Source of the DNA: Halobacillus karajensis
GTDB taxonomy: Bacteria; Bacillota; Bacilli; Bacillales; Halobacillaceae
Direction: 5' to 3'
Length of the DNA: 64,000 nt
Assembly (NCBI RefSeq): GCF_900108515.1
Contig: NZ_FNWW01000005.1
Span: 248,001-312,000, forward strand
Below, one piece after another: positions 8,084 through 16,237 of the stretch; within the stretch, counting starts at the first letter, position 1; each line of letters starts with the position of its first letter. The position numbers were made by a program, and so were the translations under genes. The notes under the pieces were generated by a model. The model was not told the origin of the DNA. It saw nothing but the letters and a program-made list of their open reading frames with translations, and ran no database searches.

Positions 8084-8806
8084 ATGGGCGAGGTTCAAGT
8101 CATATTAAAAAAGGAAGACATACGTCCTGATTTTTTAAAAGGTAAGATAGTGGTGGTGTTTGATGTGCTATTTGCTACATCTACGATGACCGCAGCAATT
8201 GCCGATGGTGCTTCGAGTGTTATCCCTGTTTTTAGTCCAGATCAAGCGAAAAAAGAAGCGGAAAAGTTAAACGATTCTTTTATTCTTGCTGGTGAGGACA
8301 AGGGACAAAGGATCGAGGGGTTTCATCCACCATTACGCACAAATCTAAAGGAAATCATTAAGAATAAACATTTGATTTTGAGTACAACAAATGGAACGAT
8401 TGCTTTACACAAATCAAGAAATGCTTCCTTTTTGTATGCATCCTCTTTACTAAATAATCCAGCTATGGCCGAATATTTAGCTGAACAGCATAGGGAGGAA
8501 AACATTGTTCTTGTTTGTTCAGGATCAAGTGGACGTTATACTATGGAAGATTTTTATGGGGCAGGCAGCTTAATTTATTTCATGCAAAAGTTTCGAGAAT
8601 GGAAACTTTCTGACGCATCGGTGACAGCTCTTCACTTTTATAGTGGGAGTGGAGAAGCTAAAAGTCTGTTGAATAACTGTCGGATTGGACGCTATCTTGT
8701 AAAAGAGGGTCTTAACCCGGAAGAAATTGATTTTGTTGCGCAGGAAGGTTTATTTGATTCTATCCTTATGTATGACCATAAGAGCGGCCAAATCAAGGGA
8801 GGGTAA
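8084..8806 (+). CDS. ComB-family 2-phosphosulfolactate phosphatase-like protein
   Basis: The 240-residue product carries the ComB family features VVVFDVLFATSTMTAAIADGA, LAGEDKGQRIEGF and LSTTNGTIALH. In ComB these belong to a Mg2+-dependent acid phosphatase acting on 2-phosphosulfolactate in coenzyme M synthesis. A Bacillaceae host makes no coenzyme M, and the gene lies 2 bp after the APH phosphotransferase inside an acyl-CoA operon. A phosphatase acting on another phosphorylated hydroxy-acid, perhaps linked to the kinase before it, is therefore a reasonable guess, unproven. The ATG has only a weak AGGG ribosome site inside the previous gene, suggesting coupled translation. Confidence 0.8.
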   Translation: MGEVQVILKKEDIRPDFLKGKIVVVFDVLFATSTMTAAIADGASSVIPVFSPDQAKKEAEKLNDSFILAGEDKGQRIEGFHPPLRTNLKEIIKNKHLILSTTNGTIALHKSRNASFLYASSLLNNPAMAEYLAEQHREENIVLVCSGSSGRYTMEDFYGAGSLIYFMQKFREWKLSDASVTALHFYSGSGEAKSLLNNCRIGRYLVKEGLNPEEIDFVAQEGLFDSILMYDHKSGQIKGG

Positions 8807-8807
8807 A

Positions 8808-9003
8808 TATTCAACCCGTACAAATCATCTTCCAGGAGGAGAGTTTTTAGTAGAAGAAATCTCACCTGACGCGTGAGGATCGGACGGATGAACATTAACT
8901 TATAGCTTCCACGCCTCGACAATTTATTACCCAGGAAATTCACCCACATAGGGAGCGTATTAAAACGGGGGGTTCGAGTTGGTTGCAGAAAAAATGCCGG
9001 GAA
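8808..9003 (+). pseudogene. Acyl-CoA dehydrogenase remnant (FadE-type N-terminus)
   Basis: Pieces of the N-terminus of a FadE-type acyl-CoA dehydrogenase can be read in shifting frames: LPGGEFLVEEISPDA (from about 8838), EDRTDEH (about 8877), QFITQEIHPHRERIKTG (about 8918) and GFELVAEKMPG (about 8970). These follow the order of the family's N-terminal region, which runs GGxFLIEE, PEDF.DEH, QEI.P..E and FELV..KM. At least two frameshifts and several stops separate them, and nothing of the catalytic domain remains before enoyl-CoA hydratase starts at 9086. The fragment follows the ComB-like gene directly. Identification rests on motif memory, not a search. Confidence 0.65.
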
Positions 9004-9085
9004 GAGTCTGTCGATAGAAATCGTAAACTCAAATGAAATGGTCGATGAAGGTCATTTCATATTATAAAAAAGGGGATGAATAAAA

Positions 9086-9871
9086 ATGAATTTAGGAAAT
9101 GATCATTTAACCGTTGAGATGAAAGGTCCTGTTCTCTCCTGTGTGTTAAATCGTCCTGATGCATTGAATGCCTTTTCTGACCGTATGATTGCCGGTTTAC
9201 AAGAGGCGATAGCTGAAGCAGAACGGAATGATAATGTAAAGGTCGTTGTTCTTTCAGGTGCCGGACGGGCCTTTTCTGCTGGAGGAGATGTGAAGTCGAT
9301 GGGAACAGCCACATCTCAACAATTGTATGATCATGTAGGTAAACTAAATCGTTTGATATTAACGATTACAGAGTTACCTAAACCGGTTGTCGCTGTAGTA
9401 CATGGCTATGCAGCAGGTGCTGGATTGAACCTTGCACTGGCTTGTGATCAGCTATTAGCAGCGGAAGATAGTAATTTTGTTCTAAGCTTTGCAAAAGTCG
9501 GCCTCGTGTCTGACGGCGGTGGTCATTACTTTTTGTCTAAATTACTAGGGCCTTACCGGGCGAAAGAATTACTGTTTCTTGCTGAGCCACTCCCGGTCGA
9601 TACAGCTGCTGAATGGGGAATTGTTAATAGAGTCGTCCCGCTTGCTAATTTGGAAGAAGAAGCCATGAACTACGCTATTCGTTTATCCAAGGGGCCTGGA
9701 AGGGCACTGGGGATGATGAAGAAAATGGTGAATCAGACAGAAACCTCAGACTTGGCAGCGATATTGGAACAGGAAAGAATTACGCAGACCATGATGGCTG
9801 CAACGGAAGATCATAAAGAGGGCATTCAGGCCTTCAAGGAGAAACGGAAGCCTAATTTTGTTGGGAAATGA
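9086..9871 (+). CDS. Enoyl-CoA hydratase/isomerase, PaaG-like
   Basis: The 261-residue crotonase-fold protein has the oxyanion-hole segments SGAGRAFSAGGDVK and HGYAAGAGLNLALACD. The first catalytic Glu of hydratases is replaced by Asn (about residue 115). An Asp stands at the second position in GLVSDGGG (Asp143). This Asn/Asp pattern is typical of PaaG-type isomerases and other double-bond or epoxide isomerases rather than classical hydratase. Length is normal. A RBS with AAAGGGGATG precedes the ATG. It is followed 10 bp later by the reductase gene. The exact substrate is unknown. Confidence 0.85.
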   Translation: MNLGNDHLTVEMKGPVLSCVLNRPDALNAFSDRMIAGLQEAIAEAERNDNVKVVVLSGAGRAFSAGGDVKSMGTATSQQLYDHVGKLNRLILTITELPKPVVAVVHGYAAGAGLNLALACDQLLAAEDSNFVLSFAKVGLVSDGGGHYFLSKLLGPYRAKELLFLAEPLPVDTAAEWGIVNRVVPLANLEEEAMNYAIRLSKGPGRALGMMKKMVNQTETSDLAAILEQERITQTMMAATEDHKEGIQAFKEKRKPNFVGK

Positions 9872-9881
9872 GGGGGTAGTA

Positions 9882-10856
9882 ATGAAAGCGATTCAATTTA
9901 AAACGTATGGCGGTCCATCTGTATTAGAAACAGTGAACACAGCTTGCCCGGTATTAGCAAAAGGAGAAGTCCTTTTGAAGATTCATGCTATTGGAGTGAA
10001 TTATGCGGATACAGCGAGGCGGGAAGGGGCTTATGTTGTTCCAACACCTCTTCCTTTCATTCCAGGGGCCGAAGTTGCAGGAGTTGTAGAAGAAGTGGGG
10101 GAAGGGACAAGTCGTTTCCGAAAAGGCGACCGTGTGGTCACACTTATCGGATCAGGAGGGTATGCAGAATACGCAAAAGCGGCTGAGAATACATTGATCC
10201 CCATCCCGGATAACGTCACGTATGAAACCGCTGTAGCTCTCCCTCTCCAAGGGCTGTCGGCTTATCACATCCTTACAACAATGGGCAGGTTAGAAAAAGG
10301 GGAGACCGTTCTTATCCATGCAGCAGCTGGAGGGGTCGGTTCACTTGCAGTCCAGCTAGCTAAAAAACTCGGCGCTGGTACCGTGATCGCTACAGCCAGT
10401 ACAGAGGAAAAACTCAAGTTTGCTACCGAATTAGGGGCTGACAAGGCCATTAATTATACCAACCAGCACTGGCGGGATGAAGTGTTAGCTGCAACGGATG
10501 GTGAGGGGACCGATCTTGCACTTGAAATGGCTGGGGGTGACATCTTCCAAGAGACAGTTAAGTGTATGAGATCTTTTGGTCGAATTGTCGTCTACGGTGT
10601 TGCAAGTGGGAAGCCTGCTCAAATGTACCCATCAGGACTTATGAACAGGAATTTATCTGTCATTGGCTTCTTTTTACCTCAAATGATGAAGAAGCCGGTC
10701 TTATTCGAAAAAAGCCTTCGTGATTTATTGAAATTAGTAGACACCGGGGATCTGAAATTAACTATTGGAGGGGTTTTTGACCTAGAGGAAGCTAGCCATG
10801 TTCATGAAGTCCTGCAAGCGAGGAAAACAAAAGGAAAGTTAGTTTTGAAACCATAA
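9882..10856 (+). CDS. NADPH:quinone reductase-like medium-chain oxidoreductase
   Basis: The 324-residue protein belongs to the zinc-free MDR quinone oxidoreductase group. It has a GroES-like N-domain with GVNYADTARREG and PFIPGAEVAGVV, then a Rossmann domain with LIHAAAGGVGSLAVQLAKKL. No catalytic-zinc ligand pattern is seen. Such enzymes reduce quinones or the double bond of enoyl-CoA/enones with NADPH. As the last gene of the acyl-CoA cluster it could act on an unsaturated CoA ester. The ATG at 9882 is chosen because GAGGGGG lies 6 bp before it and overlaps the end of the hydratase gene. Confidence 0.88.
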   Translation: MKAIQFKTYGGPSVLETVNTACPVLAKGEVLLKIHAIGVNYADTARREGAYVVPTPLPFIPGAEVAGVVEEVGEGTSRFRKGDRVVTLIGSGGYAEYAKAAENTLIPIPDNVTYETAVALPLQGLSAYHILTTMGRLEKGETVLIHAAAGGVGSLAVQLAKKLGAGTVIATASTEEKLKFATELGADKAINYTNQHWRDEVLAATDGEGTDLALEMAGGDIFQETVKCMRSFGRIVVYGVASGKPAQMYPSGLMNRNLSVIGFFLPQMMKKPVLFEKSLRDLLKLVDTGDLKLTIGGVFDLEEASHVHEVLQARKTKGKLVLKP

Positions 10857-10861
10857 CAAGA

Positions 10862-10895
10862 AAGGGCCGGCAGATATTTTCTGCGGTCCTTTTTT
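10862..10895 (+). terminator. Terminator of the acyl-CoA cluster
   Basis: AGGGCCGGCAG pairs with CTGCGGTCCT (one G-T and one mismatch) and is followed by six T residues, directly after the reductase stop. Confidence 0.8.
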
Positions 10896-10955
10896 GCAGG
10901 AGGAACAACAATATTTGTCGAATAACATGGAATAAACAGGAAGGAGAGAAGAACG

Positions 10956-11513
10956 ATGTTTGAATATAAAATAGATGAAGAGTTGTCGTTAAAAATGATC
11001 GACCATCAGGATGCTGAAGAGTTATTCGACTTATCTGATCGTTCCAGGGATCATATTCGCACATGGCTTCCCTGGATTAATTTCACCAAGGAAGTTGAAG
11101 ACACGAGAAACTACATAAAGATGTGTTTAAGACGGTTTGCAGAAAATGATGGGCTGACTGTTTGTATTTTATATCATGGAAAAATAGCAGGAGTGGTCGA
11201 CTTTCACGAAATGGATAAGAAAAATAATGTGACAAGTATTGGCTATTGGATGGGAGATGAGTATAAAGGGAGAGGTCTGCTGACGCGTGCCTGTCGTGTG
11301 CTTTGTCATTATGCATTTGAGGAACTCGGTATGAATCGAATTGAAATCCGAGCAGCTTCCAAAAATATTAAAAGCAGAGGAGTCCCAGAACGCCTCGGCT
11401 TCAAGCAAGAAGGGGTCATCAGGCAAGCGGCTCTGCTATATGATGAATATACAGATCACGTTGTTTACGGGATCTTAAAAGAGGAATGGAGAAAAAAGGA
11501 GGCTCATATTTGA
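10956..11513 (+). CDS. RimJ/RimL-type GNAT acetyltransferase
   Basis: The 185-residue protein starts with the family N-terminus and the WLPWI motif (RTWLPWINFTKE). The acetyl-CoA binding segment GYWMGDEYKGRGLLTRACR follows, with RIEIRAASKNIKSRGVPERLGFKQEG towards the C-terminus. This is the ribosomal-protein-serine/alanine N-acetyltransferase group (YdaF/RimL-like). Real targets vary. AAGGAGAG precedes the ATG. Its stop overlaps the start of the PP2C gene by TTGA, so the two are likely co-translated. Confidence 0.88.
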   Translation: MFEYKIDEELSLKMIDHQDAEELFDLSDRSRDHIRTWLPWINFTKEVEDTRNYIKMCLRRFAENDGLTVCILYHGKIAGVVDFHEMDKKNNVTSIGYWMGDEYKGRGLLTRACRVLCHYAFEELGMNRIEIRAASKNIKSRGVPERLGFKQEGVIRQAALLYDEYTDHVVYGILKEEWRKKEAHI

Positions 11514-12325
11514 AGATTACATCTTTACAACAGCTTCATATGACGAGTCCGGCAAAAAAAGAGTGTGAAGATGCTTTAGTCATAAATGAAGAAGCAGGGG
11601 TTTATGGGGTATTGGATGGAGCCACTCCCCTTGTCCCTTTTGAGGATGAAGAAGGACATAATGGAGCTTACCTCGCTGCGAATATCTTTAAGGATCAATT
11701 GGAAAGTCTTAATGCAGAGGATTCCTTGATTTATGCTGTTAAACAAGCAAATCAGCGCTTGAGAAAAGAGATGGAACGTTACGGCGTCCAAACAGAGAAG
11801 GGAGAGGAGCGCTGGTCGACATGTGTAGCCGTTGTAAAAATTACTTTGGCACATATTGAATTTGTGCATTTAGGAGACTCCATGATCATAATAGGCGAAA
11901 AGAATGGAAAATGTAAAGTTATCACAAAGGATACGGTTAAAGGAATCAGCGCTCGTGCTAAACAGAAACGTGAAGGGGAGCGGTTAAAAGGAAGGAAACT
12001 ACCGGAAGAATCTCATTTTAATAAAACCATTCATAAGCTTCGTTATAATCGTCAGTTAGCCAATGTGGATGGTGGATACACTGTGGCCAATGGAATGAAG
12101 GAAGTGATGGACTACCTTGATAAAGGAGTACTTAGAACCCAAGGTATTCAAGATCTATTTATTATGACGGATGGCTTGTTTCACCCTGAACTTAGTCTGG
12201 AGGAATCCTACTATAAAGTTAAACAACAAGGACTTAGGGCTTATATTGACCAACTTACTCAATATCTTAAAGAACGTTCACTCCATGTCGACGACAGAAG
12301 TGCGTTATGGATACAATTAAAATAG
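11510..12325 (+). CDS. PP2C-type protein phosphatase
   Basis: The 271-residue product has PP2C metal-binding motifs in order: EDALVINEE and YGVLDGATPL near the start, VHLGDSMIII in the middle, IMTDGLF and the C-terminal VDDRSALW. It should dephosphorylate Ser/Thr phosphoproteins or act as a stress regulator in the cytosol. The TTG at 11510 is preferred because AAAAGGAGG lies 7 bp upstream; an ATG at 11486 precedes that ribosome site. The start overlaps the acetyltransferase stop (TTGA). No kinase or anti-sigma partner is adjacent. Confidence 0.82.
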   Translation: MKITSLQQLHMTSPAKKECEDALVINEEAGVYGVLDGATPLVPFEDEEGHNGAYLAANIFKDQLESLNAEDSLIYAVKQANQRLRKEMERYGVQTEKGEERWSTCVAVVKITLAHIEFVHLGDSMIIIGEKNGKCKVITKDTVKGISARAKQKREGERLKGRKLPEESHFNKTIHKLRYNRQLANVDGGYTVANGMKEVMDYLDKGVLRTQGIQDLFIMTDGLFHPELSLEESYYKVKQQGLRAYIDQLTQYLKERSLHVDDRSALWIQLK

Positions 12326-12344
12326 GGATACCTCTGTATCCCTA
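12314..12344 (-). terminator. Terminator between convergent genes
   Basis: TAGGGATAC pairs with GTATCCCTA across 4 nt. The T-rich side (TTTTAATT) is on the minus strand, so it serves the O-methyltransferase gene and may also stop the PP2C transcript. Confidence 0.65.
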
Positions 12345-12353
12345 TACTTCTAG

Positions 12354-13010
12354 CTATTTAACAACAGCTAGAACAAATCCGTCATGCCCTTTGCTGCCTA
12401 CTGTTTGAAATGCGGTAGCGTCTAACTGGTGATTACCCTTTAATAAATCAAACATTTGGCGTATCCCTGTAATACTTTTGTCTTCACTTTCTGAATCGAG
12501 AATTTTTCCTCCTCTTACTACATTATCTACTAAAATAGTGGTTCCGGGCTTTGAGAGCTTGAGGACTTCCATTACGTAATGGGGATTGTTGTTCTTGTCT
12601 GCATCAATAAAAATGAAATCAAATGACTGTCCTTCTAGAGTGGGAAGCGACTCAAGTGCAGGTCCAACAACGATTTTAACTTTATCTTTCACTCCTGCAT
12701 CGGCTATGTTCTTGGCCGCAACTTCGGCATGTTTAGGGCTGAACTCAAGGGTTGTTACGTGTCCATCTTTTGGTAGGGATTTAGCCATCCAAATCGTACT
12801 GTACCCGCCGAGAGTTCCGATTTCCAGTACGTTTTTTGCTGTTTTCATTTGAATGAAAAGGGAAAGTAGTTTTCCTTGTGTTGCCGAAACATCTATGGAA
12901 GGGAGCTCTGCAGCCTCATTTTTACGTAAAATATCTTCCATGTCCGGTTCATTGGGAATTAATTGATTGATAAAGTACTGATCAATTTCTTTCCAAACAT
13001 CTATACTCAT
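12354..13010 (-). CDS. Class I SAM-dependent O-methyltransferase (caffeoyl-CoA/catechol type)
   Basis: The 218-residue protein has the SAM-binding motif VLEIGTLGGYSTIWMA, the acidic loop TLEFSPKHAEVAAKNI, and the metal/substrate-binding FIDADKNNNPHYV and ILVDNVVRGG. This marks the cation-dependent O-methyltransferase family (YrrM-like). In Bacillus a relative methylates tRNA hydroxyuridine (TrmR), so an RNA target is possible. AAAGGAGG precedes the ATG, which overlaps by ATGA the end of an upstream open frame without a start codon. Confidence 0.88.
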   Translation of the reverse strand: MSIDVWKEIDQYFINQLIPNEPDMEDILRKNEAAELPSIDVSATQGKLLSLFIQMKTAKNVLEIGTLGGYSTIWMAKSLPKDGHVTTLEFSPKHAEVAAKNIADAGVKDKVKIVVGPALESLPTLEGQSFDFIFIDADKNNNPHYVMEVLKLSKPGTTILVDNVVRGGKILDSESEDKSITGIRQMFDLLKGNHQLDATAFQTVGSKGHDGFVLAVVK

Positions 13011-13209
13011 AAGGTTCCTCCTTTGAATCTATCTTCTAGTTTAAGCTTCCACACTTCAAAAGGCAATGAAAGCCATCTTGAATATTCATTCGATTTTTCA
13101 AATAGACTTTCTCTTAATGAATGAGGGCTATTGATCCAATAGGTGAATTCAACAAGCGGGGTATTTAAAAGAGAGTGGCCGATAAAACAAAAGAAAGGTG
13201 TTAAAAAAA
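13007..13209 (-). pseudogene. Open-frame remnant upstream of the O-methyltransferase
   Basis: The minus strand is open for about 65 codons and reads protein-like (HSLLNTPLVEFTYWINSPHS then SRWLSLPFEVWKLKLEDRF). Its TGA overlaps the O-methyltransferase ATG as ATGA, the usual arrangement of coupled genes. No ATG/GTG/TTG start with a ribosome site exists before it, and its upstream end runs into the terminator of the NRAMP-like gene. It may be the tail of a gene whose front was deleted. I do not recognise the family. Confidence 0.35.
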
Positions 13210-13239
13210 GGAAAGCTCAGAGCACACTCTGAGCTTTCC
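13201..13239 (-). terminator. Terminator of the pxp operon
   Basis: A perfect 13-bp stem (GGAAAGCTCAGAG with CTCTGAGCTTTCC, 4-nt loop) is followed on the minus strand by seven T residues, just after the NRAMP-like gene. Confidence 0.92.
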
Positions 13240-13247
13240 AAAAGAGT

Positions 13248-14438
13248 TTAACTGAATAGTTTGGGGATCCCCTGAATCAATGACATGACTCCCATATAAG
13301 ACATGGCGATAACAATAATGACTCCAAATATCGTCAGCCATAATGGATGTTTATAGTCTCCGACTATTTTTTGTTTGTAGGCAGCAATGAGCATAACTCC
13401 GAGAGCTATAGGCAAAATCAATCCATTCAAGGATCCTACGAAAATTAATACTTTAACAGGTTCACCGACGGATACGAAAACAGTTGTGGATATGACAATG
13501 AAACCGACAATGAACCATTTATGGTACTTGTTGATGATTTTACTAAAAGTACGGATAAATGACACTGAGGTATAGGCGGCACCAACCACAGAAGTTACGG
13601 CTGCTGCCCACATAATAATCCCAAAGATCTTATATCCGACATTCCCAGCAGCAGCTTGGAAAACGGATGCAGGAGGGTTATCAGGATTCAATGTAAATCC
13701 TGAAGCAACGACTCCTAAAGAAGCAAGAAAAAGGAAAATCCTCATAATCGAAGCAATACCGATAGCTGAAACGGAGCTCTTTGTCACTTGTGGTAATGCT
13801 TCTTTTCCTTTTACACCCGCATCCAAAAGACGATGCCCACCAGCGAAAGTTATATATCCGCCAACAGTTCCTCCCACCAGGGTAATAATAGCAAGAAAGT
13901 CAATGGTATCTGGTATGAATGTTTTTGTAACGGCCTCCCCCACGGGTGGTTGGGCGGAAAACATAACAAAAATGGTTAATCCAATCATGACAAAGCCTGC
14001 AATCTGTGCAAATCTATCCATTACCTTCCCGGCTTCACGAACGAGGAAAACCGCAACAGCGACAACACCGCTGAACAGGGCACCCATTTCAGGAGAAATA
14101 CCGAAAAGAACGTTTGTTCCTAGACCTGCTCCGGCTATGTTTCCTATATTAAAAGCCAGGCCACCTGCGACAATAAGGACGGATAAGAATACTCCGAGTC
14201 CTGGCAGAAGGCTGTTTGCAATATCCTGGGCGGGCTTTTCAGAAATAGCAATGATCCTCCATATATTGAGTTGAGCGCCGATGTCGATAATGATGGACAT
14301 GAGAATGACAAAACCAAAACTTGCAGCTAATTGTTGTGTGAAATGAGTTGTTTGTGTTAGAAAGCCTGGGCCAATAGCTGATGTTGCCATCAGGAAAGCT
14401 GCCCCTAAGAGGAGGCTTCTAGTCGATTGTTCTTTCAT
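13248..14438 (-). CDS. NRAMP-related membrane transporter (YcsG type)
   Basis: The 396-residue protein has about 11 hydrophobic segments and overall NRAMP/SLC11 likeness. The canonical TM1 metal motif DPGN is GPGF here (residues 23-26). The TM6 region reads GGTVGGYITFAGGHRLLD rather than the usual MPH-type motif. It is therefore unlikely to be a standard Mn/Fe transporter. It is the last gene of the 5-oxoprolinase operon, 25 bp after pxpA, as in B. subtilis ycsG-ycsF. A role in 5-oxoproline (pyroglutamate) uptake or export is a contextual guess. AAAGGAG precedes the ATG. Confidence 0.85.
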   Translation of the reverse strand: MKEQSTRSLLLGAAFLMATSAIGPGFLTQTTHFTQQLAASFGFVILMSIIIDIGAQLNIWRIIAISEKPAQDIANSLLPGLGVFLSVLIVAGGLAFNIGNIAGAGLGTNVLFGISPEMGALFSGVVAVAVFLVREAGKVMDRFAQIAGFVMIGLTIFVMFSAQPPVGEAVTKTFIPDTIDFLAIITLVGGTVGGYITFAGGHRLLDAGVKGKEALPQVTKSSVSAIGIASIMRIFLFLASLGVVASGFTLNPDNPPASVFQAAAGNVGYKIFGIIMWAAAVTSVVGAAYTSVSFIRTFSKIINKYHKWFIVGFIVISTTVFVSVGEPVKVLIFVGSLNGLILPIALGVMLIAAYKQKIVGDYKHPLWLTIFGVIIVIAMSYMGVMSLIQGIPKLFS

Positions 14439-14463
14439 GAAGTTGCTCCTTTACTGTATGGTA

Positions 14464-15231
14464 TCAGAGGAATTTCCCAATTGCTTGGAGTTTGATCTCT
14501 GAATCGTTTAATGCTTTTGTAATATAATTCGCAAAATCTACGGCATGGGGGCCGTCCCCGTGAATGCAAATGGTGTGGACATTAATATTAATATCAACAT
14601 CTTGGATCGTCCGTACCTTATTTTCCTTGATCATCCGGATGACTTGTTTAACAGCTTCTTCAGGATCTGTGAGTAAAGCGTTCGCTGCACGTCTTGATGT
14701 TAGTGAGCCATCTTGTTGATATGTACGGTCAGAAAATACTTCACTTGCTGTCCTAAGTCCGCGAGATTGACCTGCTTTGATAAGTTCACTGCCTGCAAGT
14801 CCGAATAGGATTAGGTCAGGGTCTATATCGTACACCGCTGATGCAATAGCGTCAGCCAGTGTCCGTTTTTTTGCCGCCATATTAAACAATGCACCGTGGG
14901 GCTTCACATGTTGTAGCTTTGCTCCCTCTGCATCCACGAATCCCTTAAGGGCGCCAATTTGATATACGACCATATCGTAGGCTTCTTCCTCTGAGATTTC
15001 CATTGGACGACGCCCAAACCCAGCAAGGTCTGGGAGGCCTGGATGAGCACCTATCCCTACCCCATGTTCAACCGCCTTGCGTACGGTTTTTTTCATAATC
15101 GAGGGATCTCCTGCATGGGATCCACAGGCAATATTGGCAGAAGTCACATATTTCATAATTTCTTCGTCCTGTCCAATTTTATACGAGCCGAAACTCTCCC
15201 CCATATCACAATTCAAGTCAACGATATACAT
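14464..15231 (-). CDS. pxpA: 5-oxoprolinase subunit A
   Basis: The 255-residue LamB/YcsF-family protein opens with [17 protein letters not shown] and continues with [36 protein letters not shown] and the C-terminal CIHGDGPHA. With PxpB and PxpC it hydrolyses 5-oxoproline to glutamate using ATP, salvaging spontaneously cyclised glutamine. TAAGGAGGAG precedes the ATG. It lies 16 bp after pxpC and shares a transcript with the transporter gene. Confidence 0.95.
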   Translation of the reverse strand: MYIVDLNCDMGESFGSYKIGQDEEIMKYVTSANIACGSHAGDPSIMKKTVRKAVEHGVGIGAHPGLPDLAGFGRRPMEISEEEAYDMVVYQIGALKGFVDAEGAKLQHVKPHGALFNMAAKKRTLADAIASAVYDIDPDLILFGLAGSELIKAGQSRGLRTASEVFSDRTYQQDGSLTSRRAANALLTDPEEAVKQVIRMIKENKVRTIQDVDININVHTICIHGDGPHAVDFANYITKALNDSEIKLQAIGKFL

Positions 15232-15247
15232 CCAAACTCCTCCTTAG

Positions 15248-16237
15248 TCATTTAGTCTCTATGCCTCTTTGTAATTGTTTTAAGTCTTTCTCTCGTTCAA
15301 GAAGTAAACGTTGGGCCTCCTTATGAGAAATTTGTTCAAACGCTAAGGGGTCGCCTGGTCGCATTTGGGCGACCTTCGGTAAATCCACAGAAGCGATTTG
15401 TCCAATTTTGGGATATCCGCCTGTTGTTTGGTGATCTGCTAGCAGGATAATGGGATTTCCTTCAGGAGGAACTTGAATGGTACCGAATGTCACAGCTTCT
15501 GAAAGAATGTTTTTTAGCTCTAGCAGGTGTAGCGGCTTCCCATTTAAGCGATACCCCATCCGATCTGATTTTGAATCAATTTGAAATTCACTTTGAAATA
15601 GATCTTCCTGACTTTTTTTACTAAATAGATCAAATTCACGACCGGGCATGACTCTTATTGGTTGATCATTTTGCAAAGTCGTGAACTCGGGTCCGACGAA
15701 CCAGGATGCTTCATTAAAAAGATGTTTTCTTTCAGGTTGAAGCATCTTCATAAAACGTTTGGATGGTATGGGTAGTGTCCCGGAAGAAATGGTGTCTCCC
15801 CTTTGGAGTGGACGTCCTTCCACTCCTCCTATATTTGCACGTAAATAGGTGGAAGAACTATCCATTACTTGTGGTACTTTAAAGCCGCCAGCAATAGAAA
15901 GGTAGCTTCTAAACCCTTTTTTCGGCTTACCAAAACGCAGTTCACTTCCTTTTTTGATGTAAATAGGTCTCCACATGGATACCGGTTCGCCGTTAATCAC
16001 AGGTGTGAGGTCACCACCACTAATAGCAATCAGGCTGTCTTCATGAAACTCTAATACAGGTCCCATTAATGTTATTTCGATTGTCGCTGTTTGGATCGGA
16101 TTTCCAACGAGGAGGTTAGCTATTTTATGAGCTTCTTGGTCCATGGCTCCGCTAGTGATGACTCCGTCCTTCTGATAACCGTACCGGCCTAAATCCTGGA
16201 TCGTTGTCATTAAACCTGCTTTCAAAACCGAGATCAT
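15248..16237 (-). CDS. pxpC: 5-oxoprolinase subunit C (KipA-type)
   Basis: The 329-residue protein belongs to the biotin-dependent carboxyltransferase-like (allophanate hydrolase subunit 2) family. It starts with SVLKAGLMTTIQDLGRYGYQ, with GAMDQEAHKIANLLVGN, RSYLSIAGGF and LADHQTTGGYPKIGQIA as family landmarks. It forms the 5-oxoprolinase complex with PxpB and PxpA; the B. subtilis homologue was first named KipA. Its ATG overlaps the pxpB stop (ATGA) and follows AGAGGAGGATG. Confidence 0.95.
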   Translation of the reverse strand: MISVLKAGLMTTIQDLGRYGYQKDGVITSGAMDQEAHKIANLLVGNPIQTATIEITLMGPVLEFHEDSLIAISGGDLTPVINGEPVSMWRPIYIKKGSELRFGKPKKGFRSYLSIAGGFKVPQVMDSSSTYLRANIGGVEGRPLQRGDTISSGTLPIPSKRFMKMLQPERKHLFNEASWFVGPEFTTLQNDQPIRVMPGREFDLFSKKSQEDLFQSEFQIDSKSDRMGYRLNGKPLHLLELKNILSEAVTFGTIQVPPEGNPIILLADHQTTGGYPKIGQIASVDLPKVAQMRPGDPLAFEQISHKEAQRLLLEREKDLKQLQRGIETK

